In this document: positions 19,154 to 29,310 of the stretch, one piece after another
Layout of the letters: the number at the start of each line of letters is the position of its first letter
Position numbering within the stretch: the first letter of the stretch is position 1
DNA from: Gammaproteobacteria bacterium
GTDB lineage: Bacteria; Pseudomonadota; Gammaproteobacteria; SZUA-229
Direction of reading: 5' to 3'
Assembly: GCA_029882355.1 (NCBI GenBank)
Contig: JAOUKV010000003.1
Coordinates: 89,426-153,425 of the forward strand
DNA: 64,000 bases
Position numbers and translations under genes: made by a program
The notes under the pieces: generated by a model
What the model was told of the DNA's origin: nothing
What the model saw: the letters and a program-made list of their open reading frames with translations, nothing else
The model's database searches: none

Positions 19154-20074
19154 ATGTCACAACCCGATACTCAAGCCGTAAAAGAATATTTACTCAACTT
19201 GCAAAAGAGCATTTGTCAGGGCCTTGCCGATGAAGATGGCAAAGCTGATTTTATTGTCGATGAATGGCAACGCGAGAACGGCGGCGGTGGCGGCATTACT
19301 CGTGTTTTAACCGATGGCGCTGTATTTGAACAGGCTGGCGTAAACTTCTCACATGTCACCGGTGGAAAACTACCCGCTTCCGCAACTGCGCATCGACCTG
19401 AATTAGCTGGTAGAGAATTTGAGGCTATGGGTGTATCGCTAGTGATACATCCGCGCAACCCCATGATTCCAACATCACATGCCAACGTGCGCTTCTTCAT
19501 CGCAAGCAAGCAGGGCGCTGACCCAGTCTGGTGGTTTGGCGGCGGCTTTGACCTTACCCCGTACTACGGCAACAACGATGATTGTATTCACTGGCATAAA
19601 ACTTCACAGCAAGCATGCCTTCCTTTTGGCGACGAGGTTTATCCTAAATATAAAAAATGGTGCGATGAATACTTTTATCTAAAACACCGTGACGAGCAAC
19701 GAGGTATCGGTGGTTTATTTTTTGATGACTTAAATGCTGCAGGATTTGAACAGAGCTTCAGCTTCACAAAAAGTGTTGGCGACCATTTTCTAAAAGCCTA
19801 CTTACCGATTGTTCAAAACAGAAAAAATGACGTTTACACTGAAGCACAACGTGACTTTCAGCTTTATCGTCGTGGCCGCTATGTTGAATTTAATCTGGTT
19901 TATGATCGCGGGACCTTATTTGGTTTACAAACAGGTGGGCGCACAGAATCAATTCTTATGTCATTACCACCTGTAGTACACTTCAAATATGACTGGAAAC
20001 CCGACAAAAACAGTGCCGAAGAAGAACTTTATAATTACTACTTAAAACCAAAAGACTGGTTAAAAATCAAATGA
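19154..20074 (+). CDS. hemF: Oxygen-dependent coproporphyrinogen III oxidase
   Basis: Aerobic oxidative decarboxylation of coproporphyrinogen III to protoporphyrinogen IX in heme synthesis. The 306-residue protein has the conserved blocks [47 protein letters not shown] and [21 protein letters not shown]. The last 15 bp overlap the end of the convergent signalling gene on the other strand. An enzyme for the oxygen-independent route is not in this window; hemW here is not that enzyme. Confidence 0.97.
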   Translation: MSQPDTQAVKEYLLNLQKSICQGLADEDGKADFIVDEWQRENGGGGGITRVLTDGAVFEQAGVNFSHVTGGKLPASATAHRPELAGREFEAMGVSLVIHPRNPMIPTSHANVRFFIASKQGADPVWWFGGGFDLTPYYGNNDDCIHWHKTSQQACLPFGDEVYPKYKKWCDEYFYLKHRDEQRGIGGLFFDDLNAAGFEQSFSFTKSVGDHFLKAYLPIVQNRKNDVYTEAQRDFQLYRRGRYVEFNLVYDRGTLFGLQTGGRTESILMSLPPVVHFKYDWKPDKNSAEEELYNYYLKPKDWLKIK

Positions 20075-22657
20075 CCTGATTTTATTTTTAACCAGCTGAA
20101 CAGGCAACTTCACCACATTGCCGTGAGGCAGGCACTCAAGTGGGGGCGATATATAGTGTCCCTGCACACGATCTACGCCGCATACTTTCAGCAAGCGTAT
20201 AACTTCCGGGCTTTCAACGTATTCAGCAACAGTCTGGCGTGACAAAGAATGAGCCACATCATTCATCGCAGTGACAATGGCGCGATCAGTAGAACCTCTG
20301 GCCATATTTTTAACAAACTGACCATCAATCTTCACATAATCTGTCGACAAACTCTTAAGTTGTGAGAACGAGCAAAATCCAGAGCCAAAATCATCCAGCG
20401 AAAAACGACAACCAATTTCAGTCAGCATTTTAATAAAGTGATTTGCCTGATTCATATTTGCAATGGCGCTGGTTTCAGTAATTTCGAATACCAGATTACT
20501 CGGTGAAACTTTATATTTTTCAATGATTGCTTTAATACGAGTAGCCGCTTCATCATCATCCAATGTGTTACCTGAAAGATTTATCGATAAACAAACTTTT
20601 TCCTGCAACGAGCCCAGCGCAACCAAAGCACGCAATGCATGTTCAACTACCCACATATCTATATCAATCATCATATTGAATCGTTCGGCAGTCGGCAAAA
20701 ACGAATCAGGCAAATATAAATCTCCATTTTCTGCGCGCATTCTTATTAAAACTTCATAACTATATCGCGGCTTATTCATTTTTAAATAATTTTTCCACAA
20801 CATCCCATTTTGAATTGGCAAATCAATAAGATCTATATCGTGCAAATCAAGAATCGGCTGAAAATGTAATACAAAATCATTTTTCTTTAATGCTTCGCGT
20901 AATCTGCTAGACCAGCCTAGCTCACTACCCATTACATTACGTTCATCATCATTTTTATCATACAAGTGTGTTTGATTACGTCCCAGACGCTTCGCTATAT
21001 GGCAAGCAATATCTGCATCTGCCAAAGCATCTCCCGCTGTTACAGCTGCACCTTCTATCATCGCAACACCCACACTGGCCTGCACATGATATGCATTGTC
21101 TTCATGCGGCACACGCAAGCCAGTTAGCGCTTCTCTACATGCATCTGCCAAACTCATGGCCAAATCTTGATCAACATTTTTTAAAATAATTGCAAATTCA
21201 TCACCACCTATGCGCGCAACCACATCATTTCTTCTTAACTGCTTAACCAGTAAATTACTGATTTCTATTAACAGTCGATCACCTGCATCATGGCCGACAG
21301 CATCATTCACATACTTAAACCGATCTAAATCTAGATACACTATGGCACTGCCTATACCGCTGCGTTGAACGTGGCGGATCTCCTCTTCCAAATGAGTTTC
21401 CAGATAACGGCGATTATAAATCTCTGTTAGATAGTCATGTGTGGCCTGCCAGCGCAAACGCTCTTCCAACATTTTCTGATTAGAAATATCACGGAAGGCA
21501 ACAACAGACCCCTCTTGCTTATCGTTGATATTAAGTGGATACAAAGTACACTCCACTGGAACTGCTTTTCCCGATTGATGCTGAAAACGTGTCTCCCAGC
21601 TTTTTAAGATTTCTCTATTTTTGTAGGCTTTACGCAGCTGGTCTTCTTCCATTGATTGTTCTTCATCTTTGTAATGAAAAATGTCACATGCATTTTCACC
21701 AATTAGACTCGGGGAATCATCAAGACCTAAAAGTGAATAAGTTGCAGGATTTGCAAAAGTAACCCTGCCATCATTATCCACACCATAAACCCCCTCTCCC
21801 ACAGATTCCAGAATCGCCGCCAGTCCTTCTCGTTGTTTTTCAATAGAACGTTGAATTTCGATGAAACGGCTCATGGCTGAGACGCGAGCTAAAAATAATT
21901 CTTCTGCTTCATTTTTAAAGAAACATTCGATCGCACCTGCTTTTAAACAGTCACGGATGACTGAATCCAGATAGGTGCCCGTAATAACGGCCGTACGGAT
22001 ACTCTCCGTTCTTTCATCATCTCGCAATTTCTGGCAAAGCACGTAACCATTCTCATCTGGCATAAAATAATCGACGATCGCAATATCAAATTCTTTTTCC
22101 TGCGCTATTTCATAGGCCTGTTTGACTGAATTCGCTGTCTCAACCTGATAACCATTTTGCTTCAATAAACGGCTGTAATAATGAACAATACTTCTGGAAT
22201 CGTCCACGAACAGAACTCTGGTTGGCTCCGAAGTGTGTGATAAACAATACAGCTCATCGTCTATCTGAATATCAGGTTGCAACATAGTCTGTAGTGATGC
22301 CGCCGCTTCCTGATAATTTTCCCACGGTATCATCGCAGCGTTTGGACGAGTGCCCGTCCAGTTAAGCAGGTTCAAATCAACATCATTAGAAAGTAGGATA
22401 ACGGGGAGTTCACTATAAGGTTCACGATTAAGCAGCACCATCAATTTTTTAGATTCAGCATGATGTTTGTAATTTGTGAGGCCTACAATCACTGCATGCA
22501 GGTTCTGACGAGTTTGCTGCAACATTTCGATAGTGGACTGAAAGGAATCGGACAATACCAGCTCAAAATTCTGTTTTTCAACTAGCTTGCTCAATATATA
22601 TCGCAAGGTTGCCGATTCTTCGACAATCAATATTCTCTGTACAACAGAATCAGTCAT
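20060..22657 (-). CDS. Receiver-receiver-PAS-GGDEF-EAL signalling protein
   Basis: Cytoplasmic c-di-GMP protein of about 865 residues. The first receiver domain (roughly 8-125) is degenerate, with VIVGLTN where the phospho-aspartate is expected. The second (about 145-265) keeps the acidic pair VDD and the phosphoacceptor IVDYFMP. A PAS domain follows, then GGDEF with intact RIGGDEF and an RxxD inhibitory site (RRND) five residues before it. The EAL domain starts EVL and retains NLSGN, EITE, DDFGSGF, K and VAEYVE residues. Both cyclase and phosphodiesterase activity are possible. The ATG is chosen for its GAGGAA ribosome-binding site; the frame is open 24 codons upstream. Confidence 0.88.
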   Translation of the reverse strand: MTDSVVQRILIVEESATLRYILSKLVEKQNFELVLSDSFQSTIEMLQQTRQNLHAVIVGLTNYKHHAESKKLMVLLNREPYSELPVILLSNDVDLNLLNWTGTRPNAAMIPWENYQEAAASLQTMLQPDIQIDDELYCLSHTSEPTRVLFVDDSRSIVHYYSRLLKQNGYQVETANSVKQAYEIAQEKEFDIAIVDYFMPDENGYVLCQKLRDDERTESIRTAVITGTYLDSVIRDCLKAGAIECFFKNEAEELFLARVSAMSRFIEIQRSIEKQREGLAAILESVGEGVYGVDNDGRVTFANPATYSLLGLDDSPSLIGENACDIFHYKDEEQSMEEDQLRKAYKNREILKSWETRFQHQSGKAVPVECTLYPLNINDKQEGSVVAFRDISNQKMLEERLRWQATHDYLTEIYNRRYLETHLEEEIRHVQRSGIGSAIVYLDLDRFKYVNDAVGHDAGDRLLIEISNLLVKQLRRNDVVARIGGDEFAIILKNVDQDLAMSLADACREALTGLRVPHEDNAYHVQASVGVAMIEGAAVTAGDALADADIACHIAKRLGRNQTHLYDKNDDERNVMGSELGWSSRLREALKKNDFVLHFQPILDLHDIDLIDLPIQNGMLWKNYLKMNKPRYSYEVLIRMRAENGDLYLPDSFLPTAERFNMMIDIDMWVVEHALRALVALGSLQEKVCLSINLSGNTLDDDEAATRIKAIIEKYKVSPSNLVFEITETSAIANMNQANHFIKMLTEIGCRFSLDDFGSGFCSFSQLKSLSTDYVKIDGQFVKNMARGSTDRAIVTAMNDVAHSLSRQTVAEYVESPEVIRLLKVCGVDRVQGHYISPPLECLPHGNVVKLPVQLVKNKIRSFDF

Positions 22658-22885
22658 TGCATTCCTCACTGGGGCACCAAATCCTAGGCGTAGGATCAAT
22701 AAACAGAATACACCTAATATGGCTATCATTTAAAGGGATTAGAAATAATCCGTCTTATTTATATAGACATATCCTGTGAGATTTTCAGGTTTTCAATCAA
22801 AATTCTATTTACATTTATATCTTGACAAAATAAGGAGTGATGCCAGAAATATATCTTGCTGATACAATAGCTGCCATCTGATTGA

Positions 22886-23901
<1,016 letters not shown>

Positions 23902-23902
<1 letters not shown>

Positions 23903-24738
23903 TGTCCGAAGACATAATTGACCGTTACGCTGTTTTCGGCAACCCGATCAGCCACAGCAAGTCACCGCAGATACACTCCGCCTTTGCCCAGCAGACCGGA
24001 CAAAACCTGGTTTACACTGCCGAACTCGCTGAAGTAGAAAATTTTGAAGAAGCCGTTAAAGCCTTTATTAAGAATAATGGCAAAGGTATCAACATCACCG
24101 TGCCATTCAAGCAACAGGCCTGGCAATTAGCCACACAAAGAAGCTCACGCGCGGAAAGAGCTGGCGCGGTGAACACCATTATCGTCAAAGATGATGGTAG
24201 TTACTTCGGTGAAAACACCGATGGCATTGGACTGGTACGCGACCTGGGTAACAATCATAAAATCGGGCTGAAAGACAAAAGAATTCTAATTCTTGGCGCT
24301 GGCGGTGCAGTTCGTGGTGTTATCGAACCCATTATGGAAAAAGATCCTGCCATGCTGGTAATTGCCAATCGCACCGTAGAAAAATCCATACGGCTGGCAG
24401 AAGAATTTTCTGATCTGGGCAATATCACGGGCTGTGGTTTTGATGAGCTCAAAAACCAGTCGTTTGATGTTGTCATCAATGGCACCTCAGCCAGCCTGCA
24501 CGGCGACCTGCCGCCTTTGCCCGATACATTATTCAACGACAACGCCTGTGCTTACGACATGATGTATGCTGCCGATCCCACGGTATTCATGAAATGGGCA
24601 ATCCAGCACGGTGCAGCGAATGTTTTTGATGGTTTGGGCATGCTGGTTGAACAGGCAGCGGAATCGTTTAATTTGTGGCGGGGTGTTCAGCCGGAAGTGA
24701 AACCTGTGATTGATGCGATCAGGGATTCGCTTAAATAA
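23902..24738 (+). CDS. aroE: Shikimate dehydrogenase
   Basis: NADPH-dependent reduction of 3-dehydroshikimate in aromatic amino acid synthesis. The 278-residue protein shows FGNPISHSKSP, the catalytic lysine in NITVPFKQQ, the aspartate in ENTDGIGLVRDL, and the dinucleotide motif LILGAGGAVRG. It starts with a GTG sharing its first base with the hemB stop codon. Confidence 0.97.
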
Positions 24739-24745
24739 ACCTGTG

Positions 24746-25489
24746 TTATTTTATTTTTCTGTAGATATCTCTCAACAACGACTTTTCTTCTTCATCCTTA
24801 CTGACTGTTCCTTTCAGCACGATATAGGACAATTCTTTTACTTCCTCCAGGCTCTTATTCCTGACAGGAATGATGTCTCGAAACTCATGCCAGCGTATTC
24901 CTTTTTCCTTTAAAACAAGCTGGTAAGAATAATTATTCTCTTCGCCATATATTCTTATTGTGTGATGTTTGTACTTACAGCTTGTATATTTCTTGCCCTT
25001 TTTGGTAAAACCATTTTCCCAGTCTGAACCATGAACAAATTTACTGATGTTTTTATACAGGGCAATAATATGCCCACTGAGCATTCTGTCTTTTTTGGTT
25101 AGATGTTGCACACAAGTACTACCAACGACTTTATAACCCCAGCCGGGGTGATAAGTCACATGCGCATATCGTATCTCATGCCCACAATTTTCCCGTTCGC
25201 AAATGCCATCCGCGCCACCCAGATCTTCAATCAAGATTAAGGTCCAGCCACGATCAGGTGCAATCAGCTTATGCTCTCTTGCATGGCAGCCCCTGCACAA
25301 GGTTCTGCAATCACTCAGCGAATACTCCCATGGCGGCTTATCTTTTACGTATATTTCATGGTGCACTTGCAGAACCACATCAGGCTCAGTTCTTTTACAG
25401 CGCAGGCATTTATATCCGTCTCTGTGTTTGACCTTGTCAGAAAAGTCATACCACTTTTTATTGGTGTATAGTTTTCTTGGCTTTTCCAT
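24746..25489 (-). CDS. HNH endonuclease-domain protein with a second zinc module
   Basis: A 247-residue protein not assigned to a known restriction or homing system. The N-terminal part (about residues 10-75) is an HNH module with two metal-binding pairs: CLRC followed by LQVHHEIY, and TLCRGCHAREH. A second segment (about 90-135) has CERENCGHEIRYAHV and GSTCVQHLT, a Cys/His arrangement seen in other uncharacterised HNH proteins. The rest is lysine-rich without recognisable motifs. It lies 34 bp downstream of apbE in the same direction and convergent with aroE. No methylase, integrase or repeat is nearby. DNA or RNA cleavage is inferred only from the HNH motif. Confidence 0.7.
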   Translation of the reverse strand: MEKPRKLYTNKKWYDFSDKVKHRDGYKCLRCKRTEPDVVLQVHHEIYVKDKPPWEYSLSDCRTLCRGCHAREHKLIAPDRGWTLILIEDLGGADGICERENCGHEIRYAHVTYHPGWGYKVVGSTCVQHLTKKDRMLSGHIIALYKNISKFVHGSDWENGFTKKGKKYTSCKYKHHTIRIYGEENNYSYQLVLKEKGIRWHEFRDIIPVRNKSLEEVKELSYIVLKGTVSKDEEEKSLLRDIYRKIK

Positions 25490-25523
25490 CGCTGAAACAC
25501 TCCCTGAGTTTTTAATAAACTAC

Positions 25524-26420
25524 CTAATCTACCCAAAAATCCACTTCCTGCAATTCCAGAAACTCTCTCGCCTTCTCCCCCTGCAACATCGCCAATGTCG
25601 ACATCATCCCCGCCTCAACACAGGTTGGCGCTGCGACGCTTACCGTGTGCGGTGCGTCGGGCACCGACCAGCCGGTTTTGGGATTGAGCACATGACTGTA
25701 ACGCACACCATCTTTCAACAGATAACGATGCGCATCACCGCTGGTGGCGATAGCACCGCGGGATAATTTAAACAGGGCGACGGCATTTTCCTTGCCGGTG
25801 ACCAGTCGTCCGACTGACCAGCAGTTTTTGTTTCGGCGCTCGCCTGTGGTCGCCAGGTCACCCCCAAAATTAACCAGTACGCTTTCATCGGTCAGGGAAC
25901 GTGCGATTTGTACGCAGCGATCAACGGCGTATTCTTTACCGATACCACCGAGGTCGATCTCCATACCCTCGGGCATCTGCAACACTTGATCTTGCCATCG
26001 TACTTTTGACCAGCCAACTTTATCCAGCATGGCGCTCACCGCTAAAAATTCTGGCACATTATCACTGCCATCGAACTTCCAGACTTTTCTGAGCACACCA
26101 GATGTTATATCAAACAGGCCTTCGGACATTTGGGTAAGCTGGTCTGAAAAATCAATCAGCCTTGCGGTTTCATCATCGATTGCAACTGAAGAGCCTTTTG
26201 CGTTGTTTATTTTATGAATAATGTTGTCGTCACGATATCGACTGAATTTTTGCTCTATGCGCTTTGCTTCATCAGAGACACCTTCAAGAATGCGGGTGGC
26301 CATTGCCCTGTCTTTGATTTCCATGAGCACTTCACAGGGGCTGGCCATGGCTGAGAACGAACCCTGCCAATAATCAGCTTCCCGTTTCAGCCTTAGATTT
26401 TTTGATTTTAAATTTTTCAT
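25524..26420 (-). CDS. apbE: ApbE-family FAD:protein FMN transferase
   Basis: Transfers FMN from FAD onto a threonine or serine of target proteins. The 298-residue protein has the family blocks FSAMASPCEVLME, SRYRDDNIIHKIN, MEIDLGGIGKEYAVDR, LVNFGGDLATTG, IATSGDAHRYL and SHVLNPKTGW. Unlike typical periplasmic ApbE it has no signal peptide or lipobox; the basic N terminus (MKNLKSKNLRLKRE) leads straight into the catalytic domain, so it may act in the cytoplasm. It lies downstream of a DUF3570 gene whose product has a candidate flavinylation motif. An intrinsic terminator ends directly at its start codon and no ribosome-binding site is visible. Confidence 0.9.
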   Translation of the reverse strand: MKNLKSKNLRLKREADYWQGSFSAMASPCEVLMEIKDRAMATRILEGVSDEAKRIEQKFSRYRDDNIIHKINNAKGSSVAIDDETARLIDFSDQLTQMSEGLFDITSGVLRKVWKFDGSDNVPEFLAVSAMLDKVGWSKVRWQDQVLQMPEGMEIDLGGIGKEYAVDRCVQIARSLTDESVLVNFGGDLATTGERRNKNCWSVGRLVTGKENAVALFKLSRGAIATSGDAHRYLLKDGVRYSHVLNPKTGWSVPDAPHTVSVAAPTCVEAGMMSTLAMLQGEKAREFLELQEVDFWVD

Positions 26421-26448
26421 AAAAAAAGGGCTTCTTTTCAGAAGCCCT
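26421..26448 (-). terminator. Intrinsic terminator between the DUF3570 gene and apbE
   Basis: On the minus strand an 8-bp stem (AGGGCTTC, 6-nt loop, GAAGCCCT) is followed by seven T, and the next base is the A of the apbE ATG. It should end transcripts from the thioredoxin-DUF4266-DUF3570 genes, so apbE may be expressed by read-through or as a leaderless message. Confidence 0.85.
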
Positions 26449-26502
26449 AAACTTAATTGATCAGCATGTCAGAAACAATCCCTATTTCACTCCAATCAAT
26501 TA

Positions 26503-27798
26503 TCACCACATGAAAGAATAGTTCACCTGCAACATAATGGCACTCAAGTCAGGTGTTTCCTGACCAGCTGGCACTACGCCATCGTTGACCGACTGTGTAA
26601 TCAGCCCGCCACGCACCGAGAATTCGCTGCTATCATCCATAGGAACACCGTACTTCAAGCCGATCGTTGTGGTCGTTGACTCAGCAAGTCGATAATCATG
26701 GCTGGCGTAATCAACCAACACATTGCCCGCACCATCAATATCCGTACCTAAGACCAGATTATGCCGGTAAAAATCGGCGGCCGATTGTGTGTAATAACGC
26801 ACTTGCGGTTGCAGATAACTCGCTGCCAGTTCGTAGCGATATTTCATATCCAGCGTATGCGATTTAATTCCCCAGTCATCGGAATAATAACGGTATGAAA
26901 AATTAATCACATCTTCTTCCAGATGATGAACAGCCTTGAAGAACACTGTATTTTTCTGACGGGAATCAGGCCGTTTTTCATAGACGTATGGCAAATCACC
27001 GGGTGCCGTTGAAAATGTAGTTGACGGCAACCCGGTAACTGGGTCATCAACTATTGTGACAATTTTATACGGATCATTCTGATAGCCATTGACCATGCCC
27101 AGTGAAAGATTCAACTGTATGATAGTTTTTCGATCTATCACCTGCGTCACACCAACCATAAAGTCGGTAATGGTTTTTGTTTCGCTACTCCCATTCACGT
27201 TCTGGCCCGCACCTAGATCACGCATCGGCGCAAATTCAATAGGCACACCACCGCCTGGATTGACCGAGTCACTATTAAAACCCATTCCTACATTCAGCGT
27301 AGTATTGCGATTATTAAAATCCTGTGAATAGTTTGCGCTCACACCCATGGAAAAATAATCGTGCTCACCGGACAGGTTTGCACCCCAGATGACTTTCGAC
27401 ATACGATCCAGCGACTGCGTGTAGTCAGCACCCAAAGCAATACGGACATCTCTAAAAGTCTCATCTAATGGTGCATCACCTGGTGCAATCGTGTAAGAAC
27501 TCTGACCCGATGGCGTGGTAAAGGTTTGTACCGTATTGGTTGCATAAGCACCATTGGGCGTGGCTCCAGTCAAGGCATCAACCACCAGTCGAAGATCAAT
27601 ACGGTCATCATCACCCAGTGTACGACCCGCATAAATTGCAGGCTCGGCAGCCTGAACGCGACCATCGCCTTCACCGTAATAAAGAAAAGCGGTATCCACA
27701 TCCCACTCAGAACCAGCTGCACTGGCCATTGGCGATGCCACCTGTAACAACGCACAAGTGGCCAACGCCATCTGACCCTTTATCTTCTTTAATTGCAT
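26503..27798 (-). CDS. DUF3570 outer-membrane barrel-like protein with flavinylation-type motif
   Basis: About 431 residues with an N-terminal signal peptide (hydrophobic MALATCALLQVA, cleavage after ASAA). It then has many alternating amphipathic beta segments and a C-terminal YSFMW, as in outer-membrane barrels. Near residue 74 the sequence DALTGAT matches the ApbE target pattern (Asp, two residues, Ser/Thr-Gly-Ala-Thr). DUF3570 proteins are known to co-occur with DUF4266, thioredoxin and apbE genes. Function is unknown; an envelope flavoprotein is inferred. The ATG overlaps the DUF4266 gene by 10 bp; a TTG two codons upstream is also possible. Confidence 0.85.
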   Translation of the reverse strand: MQLKKIKGQMALATCALLQVASPMASAAGSEWDVDTAFLYYGEGDGRVQAAEPAIYAGRTLGDDDRIDLRLVVDALTGATPNGAYATNTVQTFTTPSGQSSYTIAPGDAPLDETFRDVRIALGADYTQSLDRMSKVIWGANLSGEHDYFSMGVSANYSQDFNNRNTTLNVGMGFNSDSVNPGGGVPIEFAPMRDLGAGQNVNGSSETKTITDFMVGVTQVIDRKTIIQLNLSLGMVNGYQNDPYKIVTIVDDPVTGLPSTTFSTAPGDLPYVYEKRPDSRQKNTVFFKAVHHLEEDVINFSYRYYSDDWGIKSHTLDMKYRYELAASYLQPQVRYYTQSAADFYRHNLVLGTDIDGAGNVLVDYASHDYRLAESTTTTIGLKYGVPMDDSSEFSVRGGLITQSVNDGVVPAGQETPDLSAIMLQVNYSFMW

Positions 27799-28001
27799 CC
27801 GCAACCCCCACCACCAACGCCCTGGCCACCGCTAGAAGCCTCTTTACTAAAATAAATATGCTCGTCATAAAAATTATCAAAATAGTCTGCTGATAATTGC
27901 ATGGAATCTTTAGCCAGCAAATCACGCTCCCACGGTTGCACGCCCATACTGGAACATCCTGTAAGCATTACCAACAAAACAAATGCACTTATAAATCTCA
28001 T
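27789..28001 (-). CDS. DUF4266 small lipoprotein with Gly-Cys C terminus
   Basis: A 70-residue lipoprotein: signal MRFISAFVLLVM with lipobox LTGC, then QPWERDLLAKDSMQL and DEHIYFSKEAS, the conserved DUF4266 blocks. It ends in GGQGVGGGGCGCN. The two C-terminal cysteines in a glycine tail are striking and could be redox partners of the thioredoxin encoded just upstream, or a metal or cofactor site; this is inference. The ATG following GAGGAT is chosen; in-frame ATGs lie four and eight codons upstream. Confidence 0.85.
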   Translation of the reverse strand: MRFISAFVLLVMLTGCSSMGVQPWERDLLAKDSMQLSADYFDNFYDEHIYFSKEASSGGQGVGGGGCGCN

Positions 28002-28036
28002 GTAAATCCTCATCCCGTCCTTCATTTATTGCTGTT

Positions 28037-28519
28037 TTATTGCTCAAGCAACTGCTTGATTACTTCTTCCATTTTCACCTTATCTTTCTCACGAAAACCG
28101 ATATGTGACGCATAAAGTTTGCCGTCGCGGCCGATCATATAGCTGCTCGGCATTCCCCGTAACTTGTACTCGGCCGCAGTATCACCGGATTCATCAAAGG
28201 CAATCACAAAATTCACATCCATGCCCTCGAGAAACTCATCGGCCAGCTTTCGCTCCTTATCTAGATTAATCGCCAACACCTCAAAACCTTTGTCTTTATA
28301 AGTCGCTTTCATCTCATGCATCCATGGAAACGATTCCTTACAGGGTTTGCACCACGATGCCCAAAAATCCAGATAGACCACCTTGCCCTTCAGCGATGTA
28401 AGATCCACCTGACCATTGGCCGTTGGCAGCTTTACTGCAGGCGCATCCTGCACTGCGGCCAGGCTAACACTACTCAAAATAATCATCATCAAAAAGAAGC
28501 TATACTGAACCAGTCTCAT
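28037..28519 (-). CDS. TlpA-like periplasmic thioredoxin
   Basis: A 160-residue exported thioredoxin-fold protein. A signal peptide (YSFFLMMIILSSVSLA) is followed by an AhpC/TSA-like core with FWASWCKPCKE (CxxC) and the cis-proline in RGMPSSYMIGRDG. It probably keeps thiols reduced in the cluster's envelope proteins, the DUF4266 cysteines being the obvious candidates (inference). It is the first gene of the minus-strand cassette and divergent from the two-component genes. The ATG preceded by GGATAAG is preferred over a GTG four codons upstream. Confidence 0.88.
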   Translation of the reverse strand: MRLVQYSFFLMMIILSSVSLAAVQDAPAVKLPTANGQVDLTSLKGKVVYLDFWASWCKPCKESFPWMHEMKATYKDKGFEVLAINLDKERKLADEFLEGMDVNFVIAFDESGDTAAEYKLRGMPSSYMIGRDGKLYASHIGFREKDKVKMEEVIKQLLEQ

Positions 28520-28568
28520 TTTCTTATCCACATATTCTATTCAAGTAAGCCAAGACTATGGATTAAGC

Positions 28569-28585
28569 CTTAAGACAACCTTAAG
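28569..28585. promoter_or_regulatory. PmrA/BasR-type operator CTTAAG-N5-CTTAAG
   Basis: Two perfect CTTAAG half-sites in an 11-bp repeat (CTTAAG ACAAC CTTAAG), the known PmrA box. The downstream half-site lies where a -35 element would be, 16 bp before TATAAA (28602-28607), as in PmrA-activated promoters. It sits between the thioredoxin cassette and the response regulator gene, so it probably mediates autoregulation and perhaps cassette control. Confidence 0.7.
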
Positions 28586-28650
28586 TAGACAAGCAAGCTC
28601 ATATAAACTTGTTTGATAACCGTTAACATCAAAATAAACAGGACAGTGAT

Positions 28651-29310
28651 TTGCGTATTTTATTAGCTGAAGACGACAGGCTACTCGGCGAAGGTTTATT
28701 AACCGGACTAAAAAATGATGGTTACTCCGTCGACTGGGTTCAAAAAGGTGGCGCTGCTTTATCCGCCATCACTACTACGCCTTATGATGCCGTCATCCTG
28801 GATATAGGCTTACCTGAAATGAGCGGTCTTGAAGTTTTGAGCATGGCCCGAAGCAAAGATATCACTACTCCTGTCCTCATCCTGACGGCACAAGATGCTA
28901 TTGAAGACCGCGTTAAAGGACTGGATGCCGGCGCTGATGATTATCTAACAAAACCCTTTTCACTCGACGAGCTGTATGCACGACTTCGCGCACTGACAAG
29001 GCGTTCACGAGGCTTATCACAACAAACCATTAAGTATAAAAACATCATTATTGATCCGGCAGCACATTCTGTCATCTATAACAATGAGACTATTGAATTA
29101 TCCCGACGAGAGTTTGCCTTATTGGAGGAATTAGTAATCAGCGCAGGCAGGGTTTTATCACGTTCCTTTCTCGAAGAAAAACTTTATAACTGGGATAACG
29201 AGATCGAAAGCAACACCATTGAAGTATACATACATCATCTCAGAAAAAAGTTTGGTTCGGAACTGATAAAAACCATACGTGGAGTCGGCTACACCGTGCC
29301 TAAAGAATAA
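28651..29310 (+). CDS. OmpR/PmrA-family response regulator
   Basis: A 219-residue response regulator. The receiver domain has AEDDRLLGEGL, phosphoacceptor VILDIGLPEMSG (residue 51 region), LTAQD and KPFSLDELYARL. The winged-helix DNA-binding domain has ELSRREFALLEELV and SNTIEVYIHHLRKKF ending TIRGVGYTV. The start is a TTG preceded by an AGGA-like site. Upstream is a perfect PmrA-type box. The stop codon overlaps the kinase ATG (TAATG). The closest relatives by motif are PmrA/BasR/QseB, but the physiological signal cannot be told from sequence. Confidence 0.92.
   Translation: MRILLAEDDRLLGEGLLTGLKNDGYSVDWVQKGGAALSAITTTPYDAVILDIGLPEMSGLEVLSMARSKDITTPVLILTAQDAIEDRVKGLDAGADDYLTKPFSLDELYARLRALTRRSRGLSQQTIKYKNIIIDPAAHSVIYNNETIELSRREFALLEELVISAGRVLSRSFLEEKLYNWDNEIESNTIEVYIHHLRKKFGSELIKTIRGVGYTVPKE

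Noticed and set aside
22841..22885. A 13-codon open frame (MPEIYLAD...) ahead of hemB with AAGGAG before it
   Set aside because: The ribosome-binding site is only two bases from the ATG, and the peptide has no attenuator-like codon bias or following terminator.
28612..28633. TTTGAT-N10-ATCAAA inverted repeat upstream of the response regulator
   Set aside because: Half-sites resemble FNR, but FNR needs a 4-bp gap; the 10-bp gap does not fit, and no other known family is matched.
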